A stretch of 64,000 bases of DNA from Pelagibacterales bacterium SAG-MED28 (GTDB lineage: Bacteria > Pseudomonadota > Alphaproteobacteria > Pelagibacterales > Pelagibacteraceae), in NCBI GenBank assembly GCA_014653835.1, contig JACWDY010000001.1, positions 210,961-274,960 of the forward strand. Reading direction: 5' to 3'. The position numbers were made by a program, and so were the translations under genes. The notes below the pieces were generated by a model. The model saw only the letters and a program-made list of their open reading frames with translations, did no database searches and had not been told where the DNA came from. Every line of letters starts with the position of its first letter. Positions within the stretch are counted from its first letter, which is position 1. This document shows, piece after piece, positions 46,660 to 51,921 of the stretch.

Positions 46660-46700
46660 TCTAAGCGCTGTCACCACTTCAAACTTCTTCTACAAGATGC

Positions 46701-46730
46701 TTGTTACACTCTTTATATATACTTTATAAG
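46701..46730 (+). promoter_or_regulatory. Candidate promoter for the + strand small ORF
   Basis: TTGTTA (46701-46706) and TATAAG (46725-46730), spacer 18, on the + strand, upstream of the 58-codon ORF at 46803. It points away from the tRNA and against the phage late genes. The match is moderate in an A/T-rich stretch. The region 46731-46802 between it and the ORF holds nothing else I recognise. Confidence 0.35.
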
Positions 46731-46802
46731 AAAATAAAAGACCTCATTTACACCAGTAAAATGAATCTTTTTTTACACCAAAATAGGATTATATTATTAT
46801 TA

Positions 46803-46979
46803 ATGAGTAAATTTAATCAGGCGAGAACACAGCAAAGACTTGAGGAAGTGCTTGATAGTCTGTGTCGTTTAACTGGAAGAGATATATTTGTCGTACTGCC
46901 TAAGCAAGTAGATGAGAGAATACCTTATTTAAAGGAAGAGATTAAAAAGACTTTAGATCTTATTCAAAGAACTAATTAA
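46803..46979 (+). CDS. Hypothetical small protein at the prophage edge (58 aa)
   Basis: Not recognised. The ORF track gives 92 residues from 46701, but the first 34 (LHSLYILYKKIKD...) are A/T-driven and overlap the promoter-like sequence; ATG46803 gives a compact helical protein starting MSKFNQARTQQRLEEVLDS and ending with an amphipathic KEEIKKTLDLIQ helix. It is the only phage-side ORF on the + strand near the border and would be transcribed independently of the late operon, as expected for a lysogeny-expressed or host-interaction gene (inference). Its end overlaps the convergent 52-residue gene by 8 bases. Confidence 0.5.
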   Translation: MSKFNQARTQQRLEEVLDSLCRLTGRDIFVVLPKQVDERIPYLKEEIKKTLDLIQRTN

Positions 46980-47130
46980 AACCTTTTAACATATTTGTAT
47001 AAGCCTTAGCACTGATTGTGCTTTTCTTTTTAGTTCGAGACTTGCCAGCTTTCTTACGTTTGTTAATGTTGTAGTACAAACCTTTACGTGCAGTCTTACC
47101 GCTTTTAGTTTTATGATAACCTTTTTTCAC
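46972..47130 (-). CDS. Small basic phage protein (52 aa, GTG start)
   Basis: Missing from the ORF track because of size. GTG47130 is preceded by a strong AAAGGAGG. The product begins MKKGYHKTKSGKTARKGLYYNINKR and is about one third Lys/Arg. From memory, similar KKGYHKTK-type small basic proteins occur in marine phages; I cannot name a function. It overlaps the 113-residue gene by 20 bases and is the last gene of the - strand phage operon before the tRNA. A virion-associated or DNA-binding role would fit the charge (inference). Confidence 0.65.
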   Translation of the reverse strand: MKKGYHKTKSGKTARKGLYYNINKRKKAGKSRTKKKSTISAKAYTNMLKGFN

Positions 47131-47452
47131 GAAACCTCCTTTGTTTCATTTCTGTTTTATAATTATTAAGTTTTGCCACGATGGCAGCTCTCTCTTCTGA
47201 AGTGATTACTTTTTCTTTTTCTTGAGATTGCTTTTCTTTTTGTGGCTGTAAGCCTTTTTCTTTTTCTTCTTGTACATTAGTGTCCTTATGGTTGAGCCAG
47301 TCTGTGTGGCAATCCTTAGTAGCTGGATAACCTGGTGTTTGTTCCATACAGAATGTGTGTTGAGTTGCAGTTATAATAAAGCTTTCATTATTCTGACCGC
47401 AGTAATCGCATTTAGGTGCGATAATTATTTTACGCTTTTTTCTTTTGTTCAT
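47111..47452 (-). CDS. Hypothetical phage protein with zinc-ribbon-like cysteines (113 aa)
   Basis: Not assigned to a named family. The N-terminal third holds C15-x2-C18, C35 and C48 (KCDYCGQ, HTFCMEQ, KDCHTDW), which could bind zinc. The C-terminal part is a charged Lys/Glu/Gln-rich helix (EKEKGLQPQKEKQSQEKEK) likely to be disordered or coiled. It starts from ATG47452 in a 66-base gap downstream of the antisense tRNA. Codon use matches the other phage genes. Possible nucleic-acid binding small protein; function unknown. Confidence 0.65.
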   Translation of the reverse strand: MNKRKKRKIIIAPKCDYCGQNNESFIITATQHTFCMEQTPGYPATKDCHTDWLNHKDTNVQEEKEKGLQPQKEKQSQEKEKVITSEERAAIVAKLNNYKTEMKQRRFREKRLS

Positions 47453-47518
47453 TTATGGTAATTGTTTTCACAATAATGGTGACAGCATTATTCAATCCTT
47501 ACAGCTGCACTATTATGT

Positions 47519-47595
47519 GGAGTTGTAGCTCAATTGGTCAGAGCATCCGATTGTCGATCGGAAGGTTGCGAGTTCAAGTCTCGTCAACTCCGCCA
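47519..47595 (+). tRNA. Second tRNA-Asp (anticodon GTC), phage-borne, antisense to late genes
   Basis: A complete 77-base cloverleaf with encoded CCA: acceptor GGAGTTG/CAACTCC, D arm GCTC/GAGC, anticodon stem TCCGA/TCGGA with loop TTGTCGA (anticodon GTC), T arm GCGAG TTCAAGT CTCGT, discriminator G73. It differs from the host-type tRNA-Asp in every stem and has A38 and G37 instead of C38 and A37. It lies between phage genes (7 bases from the 79-residue gene) and on the opposite strand. Probably carried by the phage; a relic attachment site cannot be excluded. Confidence 0.88.
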
Positions 47596-47602
47596 AATTA
47601 AT

Positions 47603-47842
47603 TTAACGCCAAGCTCGACAGCTCCAATACCTAGCCTTTGTCTTAGGACCAGGAGTTGAACAACGATGTCTCGCTAAAAAAGATTTCTTTCTGCCTGGCT
47701 GATTTTTTTTAATACTCATTGTCTTACTTCCAAAAGAAACTTTCTTTACCTTGCTTCCGTCTTTTACATAGACGTAAGATTTTTTAGATCCGCCTCTTAC
47801 TGGTTTATTAAGAGTAACTTTTTTTCCACGATATGTTGCCAT
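47603..47842 (-). CDS. Small basic phage protein with C-terminal Cys/Trp motif (79 aa)
   Basis: Product of 79 residues, strongly basic, with an N-terminal MATYRGKKVTLNKPVRGG and a C-terminal GRKKSFLARHRC followed by KTKARYWSCRAW. The pattern RKKSFxARHxC...KTxAxYWSCxxW resembles, from memory, small conserved proteins of T4-like cyanophages and marine phages; no function is established. The paired Cys, His and Cys could bind a metal. Coupled to the upstream 66-residue gene by TAATG. It ends 7 bases from the antisense tRNA-Asp 3' end. Confidence 0.7.
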   Translation of the reverse strand: MATYRGKKVTLNKPVRGGSKKSYVYVKDGSKVKKVSFGSKTMSIKKNQPGRKKSFLARHRCSTPGPKTKARYWSCRAWR

Positions 47843-48042
47843 TAGTCTAAATTAGATATGCTTAATATTTTGCCGTCTTTAACTACTGCTTTAACTCGCA
47901 TACATCTAAATTCAGCATTGTTTGTAGATCTCATTGATATACGTCTGCGCTCTAAGCATTCACCTAAATTTTTCATAAGTAAGTGTTCTTTTAAAATTGG
48001 TGGATCACCTAAAAATAATAAGAGACTAATTACTATTTCCAT
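47842..48042 (-). CDS. Hypothetical small phage protein with signal-like N-terminus (66 aa)
   Basis: 66 residues beginning with a hydrophobic stretch MEIVISLLLFLGDPP and then CLERRRISMRSTNNAEFRCMRVKAVVKDG. Two cysteines flank an Arg-rich region. Similar small proteins occur among late genes of marine phages (recalled, not searched). It could be membrane-inserted or exported and, being next to a second membrane protein and the holin, might take part in lysis (inference). It overlaps the 125-residue gene by 17 bases. Confidence 0.6.
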   Translation of the reverse strand: MEIVISLLLFLGDPPILKEHLLMKNLGECLERRRISMRSTNNAEFRCMRVKAVVKDGKILSISNLD

Positions 48043-48403
48043 TTAATTTTCTTGTTAGATTTTTTAAGTATTCGATATTTTCTTGAGCCTTCTCTAAAGA
48101 CTTCTCTATGTTATTAATCATAACCTGTGAGTGAATGTTTTTGTCTAGCAGCTCCTGGTGTTTAGCTATGATCTTTGCGTTATGTTCTATAAGCATATAG
48201 ATCTCTAAATTCTTAGGTGTCTGTTCAGCTTTCTTTAAAAGATCAGATGACATTAATTGATCTTGCGTCTCAAGACTGGTAATCCTATTCTGAAGATTGC
48301 TGAAGCCGAGAACTGCCGAAATAATAAAAGTTACAATAACGAGAAAGTTTGCAATAGGAATATTTAATTTTGTTTTGTCGCTTACAGAAATTTGATCTTT
48401 CAT
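48026..48403 (-). CDS. Phage membrane protein with coiled coil (125 aa), lysis-region
   Basis: 125 residues: a short cytoplasmic N-terminus (MKDQISVSDKTKLN), one membrane segment (IANFLVIVTFIISAVLGFS, about residues 17-35) and a long coiled-coil tail with regular Leu/Ile spacing (NRITSLETQD and NNIEKSLEKAQENIEYLKNL). The design, one anchor plus a periplasmic coiled coil, resembles i-spanin or XhlA-type lysis accessory proteins, but no lipobox partner is obvious. It is coupled to the 44-residue gene by ATGA and lies two genes from the holin. Confidence 0.65.
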   Translation of the reverse strand: MKDQISVSDKTKLNIPIANFLVIVTFIISAVLGFSNLQNRITSLETQDQLMSSDLLKKAEQTPKNLEIYMLIEHNAKIIAKHQELLDKNIHSQVMINNIEKSLEKAQENIEYLKNLTRKLNGNSN

Positions 48404-48534
48404 CTACCTTGTCCTCTATATTTCTTAGGTCTTTGTTTACCTGGTCCTACTTTTTTTCTTATTCTTCCTGGTCTTTTTCTTGGTTTAGTTTTGACGTAGT
48501 TTGAAATTCCAAACAGACCTTTTTTCTTTGCCAT
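48400..48534 (-). CDS. Small basic phage protein (44 aa)
   Basis: Too short for the ORF track. ATG48534 overlaps the holin stop (TAATG) and its TGA overlaps the next ATG (ATGA), so it is locked into the operon. The product MAKKKGLFGISNYVKTKPRK continues with Arg/Lys/Gly/Pro-rich sequence, more than one third basic. Short proteins with GLFGISNYVKTKPRKR-like starts are familiar from marine phages; function unknown. Confidence 0.65.
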   Translation of the reverse strand: MAKKKGLFGISNYVKTKPRKRPGRIRKKVGPGKQRPKKYRGQGR

Positions 48535-48869
48535 TACTTCTTAAAGATATTTGAAATTTTAATACCGAAGCTTGCTGCTACGATTGCACCAAAGATATAG
48601 AAGATCTCTGCTGGCATAGCCGATAAGACTTTAGCCCAGTTCATAAACCTTTCAGTCTCACCAATTAAAGGTAAACTTAGAATTACTAAAAACCAAACAA
48701 GTATGAGTTCATCTTTAAAACTACCACCGCTCTCTTTAATTTTAGCAATTTGAATTTCTTTTTGGCACTCGATCTCTGTATTACGCTGCACTTCTTTTTT
48801 CTTAAGATGATGCTTAAGTGCGCCAATAGAATTTTCTAATAATGTTTTTCCTAGTAAATTAAATATCAT
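48534..48869 (-). CDS. Holin (3-TM, GTA-type)
   Basis: Membrane protein with a soluble N-terminal helix (ENSIGALKHHLKKKEVQRNTEIECQKE) and two or three C-terminal membrane segments (ELILVWFLVILSLPLI and IFYIFGAIVAASFGIKISNIF). This layout, including the ending VAASFGIK, matches the 3-TM holin family described in gene transfer agents and marine phages. The track starts at a TTG (48881), but ATG48869, overlapping the endolysin stop by one base, is more likely (111 residues). It lies immediately downstream of the endolysin gene. Confidence 0.78.
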   Translation of the reverse strand: MIFNLLGKTLLENSIGALKHHLKKKEVQRNTEIECQKEIQIAKIKESGGSFKDELILVWFLVILSLPLIGETERFMNWAKVLSAMPAEIFYIFGAIVAASFGIKISNIFKK

Positions 48870-49270
48870 TAATATTTCCAAGCATTAGGTCTCATGTCGA
48901 AGCCTTCAGCTGCTGTTAGGTTGTCAATATGGATAAATGATTTTGCTACACCTAAGCCTGTAACTTTAGCTGTAAAGTAATCAATGAGTTGTTTTCTGTG
49001 TTTACTATCTTTGACTGAAATATCTAAAGCATGACCTGTTGTGTGAGGTCCGTTTGCTCCAGTGCTAGACACACTTGAGTTATGTGAGCTGCACCTGTAA
49101 GCGCTTGTAATAGATAAAGATCCTAGTTGATCTCTAGCGTCTTGCAAAAGATCTAAGATCTCTGCATTTACTTTTACAGCGGCACAACCGCATTTACATT
49201 TAAACTCATCAAGCTTAAAGTTTTTCCACCTTTCCTTCCACTCGCTTTGTTCTTTTATGTAAGTTGACAT
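48869..49270 (-). CDS. Peptidase M15 endolysin
   Basis: Zinc peptidase cleaving peptidoglycan cross-links, 133 residues with no signal peptide, so it depends on the holin for release. Motifs: KCKCGC near residue 24, SAYRCSSHN, GPHTTGHALDIS giving H76 and D83 as zinc ligands (H-x6-D), and FIHID giving H114. All ligands are present. This is the single-domain M15_3 form frequent in phages. The start ATG49270 lies inside the upstream gene with a 56-base overlap. The holin follows by TAATG. Confidence 0.9.
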   Translation of the reverse strand: MSTYIKEQSEWKERWKNFKLDEFKCKCGCAAVKVNAEILDLLQDARDQLGSLSITSAYRCSSHNSSVSSTGANGPHTTGHALDISVKDSKHRKQLIDYFTAKVTGLGVAKSFIHIDNLTAAEGFDMRPNAWKY

Positions 49271-49502
49271 AATAATTTTTTACTCCTAATTTTTTTTGAA
49301 TTTCTGATGAGTATCTTTTGCGGTGACGTTTATCGTCATCACATTTGACATCGTATAGTTCCACCTCACCTGTCTTAATATTTATACGGACTATATCTAT
49401 TGGTCCTTGACCTTGTATATTTTCAAATAGAAGATGATCGTCATCCAACAGATCTATTGCAGCTGTTAGATGAGCAACAATCCCACGATTGTAATATTTC
49501 AC
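49215..49502 (-). CDS. PD-(D/E)XK-like nuclease fold protein (95 aa), putative
   Basis: 95 residues starting at GTG49502, which overlaps the previous stop (TAGTG). Pattern GQGPIDIVRINIKTGEVELYDVKC gives D36 ... D51-x-K53, the core of PD-(D/E)XK nucleases, followed by basic residues that could contact DNA. Very small for a nuclease, and E27 could be the additional acidic residue. Holliday-junction resolvase-like and endonuclease-like minimal folds of this kind occur in phages. Its place between a coiled-coil membrane protein and the endolysin is unusual. Activity is unproven. Confidence 0.6.
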   Translation of the reverse strand: MKYYNRGIVAHLTAAIDLLDDDHLLFENIQGQGPIDIVRINIKTGEVELYDVKCDDDKRHRKRYSSEIQKKLGVKNYYVNLHKRTKRVEGKVEKL

Positions 49503-49693
49503 TAAAGAATTTTATTTAATAATAAAAATAGTTCACCTAGTACGGCTAAACCTACAGCACCGAGTACATATAAAATTCGATCAATGTCTTTTTTTATATG
49601 TGCTAAATGATTGTTTTCTAACGTATCAAGTTTTTCGTTTATGATCGCTACTTCTTTATCTAGCTTTTGGACAAGTTGATCTGTTTCTTGCAT
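49502..49693 (-). CDS. Small phage membrane protein, XhlA/hemolysin-like (63 aa)
   Basis: 63 residues: an N-terminal amphipathic coiled coil (QKLDKEVAIINEKLDTLENN) and a C-terminal membrane helix (ILYVLGAVGLAVLGELFLLLNKIL). The same order, coiled coil then single membrane helix, is found in XhlA-type lysis accessory proteins. It lies just upstream of the nuclease-like and endolysin genes. Starts 2 bases after the stop of the 21-residue ORF. Confidence 0.6.
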   Translation of the reverse strand: MQETDQLVQKLDKEVAIINEKLDTLENNHLAHIKKDIDRILYVLGAVGLAVLGELFLLLNKIL

Positions 49694-49695
49694 GG

Positions 49696-49761
49696 TTATT
49701 TTTCCAATTTAGAAATTAAATCTTTCCAAAACTTTTTTATTTTTGTAATTATTTTTTTCAT
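49696..49761 (-). CDS. Tiny hypothetical ORF (21 aa) in the lysis region
   Basis: ATG49761 overlaps the stop of the oxygenase gene by one base (TAATG) and its stop is 2 bases before the next ATG, so it fills the gap exactly. The product MKKIITKIKKFWKDLISKLE is an amphipathic basic helix. Either a genuine mini-protein or chance; the perfect coupling on both sides is the main support. Confidence 0.4.
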   Translation of the reverse strand: MKKIITKIKKFWKDLISKLEK

Positions 49762-50381
49762 TATTTAAAAGGTGGTCCTCCAAACCACATAACCAATGAC
49801 TTACGATTTCCTTTTGTAACAGGTGTAACTCTGTGTCTTACAAAACTTGCAAAGAAGATTGCATGACCTCTTTTCATCTTTGGTCTTTTTGCATCATCTA
49901 TCATTTCTAAATCGCCACCTTCAAAATCTTTTTCATCAGATAATAAAAGTGTCATTGATATTTTTCTTACAGGCGGCTGTAACCTCATATCTGTGTCATT
50001 ATCAGTATGCCATTCATAGAAAGCTCCTGTTGGATATTCAGTATATTGTGCTTGTTCTGTTATTTGAATGCCATCAAAACCAAAATGATTACAGTTTATA
50101 TTTCTAACTAATGTATCAATTTTTTTGTACATAAGTATAGTATCAGGTCTATTAAACGGCAGCCATGAAATAGTAGTTATTCTTTTTTTACTATCATTAA
50201 CTCCAGTATCTTTTATTTTTGTTGGATCTAAATTTTTTTCAGTTTGTGTAGCTGTTCCAATTTTAGCAGCAGCTTGATCTTCACTTTGACCAATTCTAAT
50301 AATATGATCGCATTGTTCAGGTGTAAAGATAGCTTCGTTAGTTGCTACAATATATGATTTCCATCTAGGTTCTAAAATCAT
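49761..50381 (-). CDS. 2OG-Fe(II) oxygenase, PKHD/prolyl 4-hydroxylase type
   Basis: Non-haem iron dioxygenase using 2-oxoglutarate and O2. The track start is a TTG at 50390; ATG50381 overlaps the previous stop (TAATG) and gives 206 residues. With that numbering the iron ligands are H125-x-D127 (EWHTDND) and H183 (VRHRVTP), and R193 in GNRKSLVMW binds 2-oxoglutarate. FEGGDLEM matches the prolyl-hydroxylase core. All catalytic residues are present. Phage copies are known in marine viruses with unsettled function. It lies directly after a second, different oxygenase and downstream of fibre genes. Protein (prolyl) hydroxylation is an inference. Confidence 0.85.
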   Translation of the reverse strand: MILEPRWKSYIVATNEAIFTPEQCDHIIRIGQSEDQAAAKIGTATQTEKNLDPTKIKDTGVNDSKKRITTISWLPFNRPDTILMYKKIDTLVRNINCNHFGFDGIQITEQAQYTEYPTGAFYEWHTDNDTDMRLQPPVRKISMTLLLSDEKDFEGGDLEMIDDAKRPKMKRGHAIFFASFVRHRVTPVTKGNRKSLVMWFGGPPFK

Positions 50382-50959
50382 TATTGCCAAACTTCTTTCA
50401 TAGCTTCGTCTTTACCTTGACCAAGATATTTTCTTCCGTCTAATGCAAATGATTTATAATTACCATTAGCTCTAATATAATGTAAAAAAACTTGCATACA
50501 TTTTTCGCCATTGTAAGGATCTCGCCAATGAGAATAGTTACAACCTTCATAAACAATAGCATCACCTGGCTTTGTTAAATATGAAGTTGGTTTAGCATTA
50601 GGATTAACTTTTGTTGTTCCTTCTTTTAATTTATGAAACCAAATAGACCAATCTTTATCTGCAAAGATATTTAAACTGATAGATACTTCACATGACGGTC
50701 TATCATTATGTTTAACTAGCTCACCACCTTTATGATACATTCTTGAGTATGTGTAAGTTGGTGTAAGTTTCTCGCCTACAAATTTTTCTACTAAAGATTT
50801 TTTTGTGCTTAAAAATGTTTCACTTAAAAAATCAGAATATACAGCAACAGAGTTTGGCGATTGAGTACATGGCTTTAAACCAGGCTCTCTGATCTTCCAA
50901 TAATCCTGTGCTAATTTTAATTCTTCACTATTGAGAAAGTTTTGGATTGCTTTTATCAT
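50381..50959 (-). CDS. 2OG-Fe(II) oxygenase-like protein (second, diverged)
   Basis: 192 residues. The double-stranded beta-helix pattern is seen in YSRMYHKGGELVKHNDRPSCEVSISLNI, giving H84-x-D86, and GDAIVYEGCNYSHWRD gives H144 as the third ligand. The 2OG-binding Arg is less clear, possibly R146 or a later residue in QVFLHYIR. It is distinct from the neighbouring PKHD-type enzyme. Similar proteins are familiar in cyanophages and other marine phages. It starts at ATG50959, overlapping the coiled-coil gene upstream by 32 bases. Confidence 0.72.
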   Translation of the reverse strand: MIKAIQNFLNSEELKLAQDYWKIREPGLKPCTQSPNSVAVYSDFLSETFLSTKKSLVEKFVGEKLTPTYTYSRMYHKGGELVKHNDRPSCEVSISLNIFADKDWSIWFHKLKEGTTKVNPNAKPTSYLTKPGDAIVYEGCNYSHWRDPYNGEKCMQVFLHYIRANGNYKSFALDGRKYLGQGKDEAMKEVWQ

Positions 50960-51614
50960 TGGTTGTACCTTTACCGTTTGTGTTGATTTTAAGCGTTCCT
51001 TCTTTTTCTAATCTTTGCGCTGTCATAATTTGAGCAGCTATATTTTTAGCTCCATCAGCATCATTAGCTTTGTCAAAAAATTGAAATGTTTTCATTAATC
51101 TTTTTGGTAAGCTTTCTTGCTGATGCGTATTAACATTCTGTTTATCAAAATCAGGATCTTGTTTTACAAGCTCATCTTTAAGCTCTGACCATAATCTTAA
51201 CTCTCTCATTCTATCTTTAGCTGTAAGTTCCATACCAGCTTTATCAAAAGTTTTTTGTTCTAGGTCTATTTGTAAACTTTCTTTTTCTAGTTCGTCTTTT
51301 TCTTCAGCTATTTTTTTGTGTAGTTTTTTAATCTCAACTTCATTTCTTCTGTAGTCAAAAGATAAAAAAACCATTTGTTCAAAAAATACGTTTTGCTCTC
51401 TAACAGCTTGCCAGTATTTAGCAGCTGGTGTTGGATGTTTAAGATCATTTAAAACAGATATTCTCATTTCTGTTTCAGTTCTAAACATTTGTTTTTTAAC
51501 CCATGTGTCTTGCAATTCTGCTTTCATGGCTTTGAAGTCTTTAACCTCATCTTCACTTAAAATATTTAATAAGTGGTTATCCATTGGCATCAATGGATTT
51601 ATTTGTTTTGGCAT
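50928..51614 (-). CDS. Hypothetical phage coiled-coil protein (228 aa)
   Basis: Not recognised. Helical throughout, with strongly charged heptad-like segments (KIAEEKDELEKESLQIDLEQ) at about residues 105-125 and a low-complexity Asn/Thr/Lys tail. No signal peptide or membrane segment. It lies between the fibre chaperone and the oxygenase pair and overlaps the latter by 32 bases. A structural or assembly role is possible but unsupported by motif. Confidence 0.6.
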   Translation of the reverse strand: MPKQINPLMPMDNHLLNILSEDEVKDFKAMKAELQDTWVKKQMFRTETEMRISVLNDLKHPTPAAKYWQAVREQNVFFEQMVFLSFDYRRNEVEIKKLHKKIAEEKDELEKESLQIDLEQKTFDKAGMELTAKDRMRELRLWSELKDELVKQDPDFDKQNVNTHQQESLPKRLMKTFQFFDKANDADGAKNIAAQIMTAQRLEKEGTLKINTNGKGTTNDKSNPKLSQ

Positions 51615-51618
51615 TTGA

Positions 51619-51912
51619 TTACTCCTTTGGATTAGTTGGAAATTGTACTGCCTTTACTTCTGCTTCTGTTGTTAGATCGTTTGTGATGTCTCTTAAATCT
51701 TTTCTATATTTTTTTATTTCATCAGACATTGTATTATCTGATAAAGCATAGTAGTCAGTTTCTTTTAAAAGATTATTTCTTTTATTTCTTAAATCAAAAA
51801 TTGCTCTATCAAATGCACCATTAGCCCAAGCCAATTCTTCTGCGTCTCTTGCAGTTTCTTCTGCTGTTGTAAATCTTATTCTTTCGCCATTAACTAATTT
51901 ATATCTTGCCAT
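51619..51912 (-). CDS. Phage tail-fibre assembly chaperone-like protein (97 aa)
   Basis: 97 residues with the pattern RNNLLKETDYYALSDNTMSDE followed by YRKDLRDI, closely resembling the phage tail assembly chaperone family (R-N-x-L-L-x-x-T-D-W/Y ... Y-R-x-x-L-R-D-I). Such proteins are encoded directly after fibre genes and help fold or attach them. Here it follows the cupredoxin-containing fibre gene after 9 bases, which supports the role. Confidence 0.75.
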   Translation of the reverse strand: MARYKLVNGERIRFTTAEETARDAEELAWANGAFDRAIFDLRNKRNNLLKETDYYALSDNTMSDEIKKYRKDLRDITNDLTTEAEVKAVQFPTNPKE

Positions 51913-51921
51913 AATTATCTC

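Noticed and set aside
46620-46700. Short - strand reading frame running from the phage border into the tRNA, as an integrase C-terminus
   Set aside because: The open stretch is only about 30 codons after an in-frame TAG and contains no tyrosine-recombinase motif.
47519-47595. Second tRNA-Asp taken as the duplicated attachment copy of the host tRNA-Asp
   Set aside because: The two tRNAs share only short conserved stretches such as TGTAGCTCA; stems and anticodon loops differ, so it is not an attL/attR repeat of the first.
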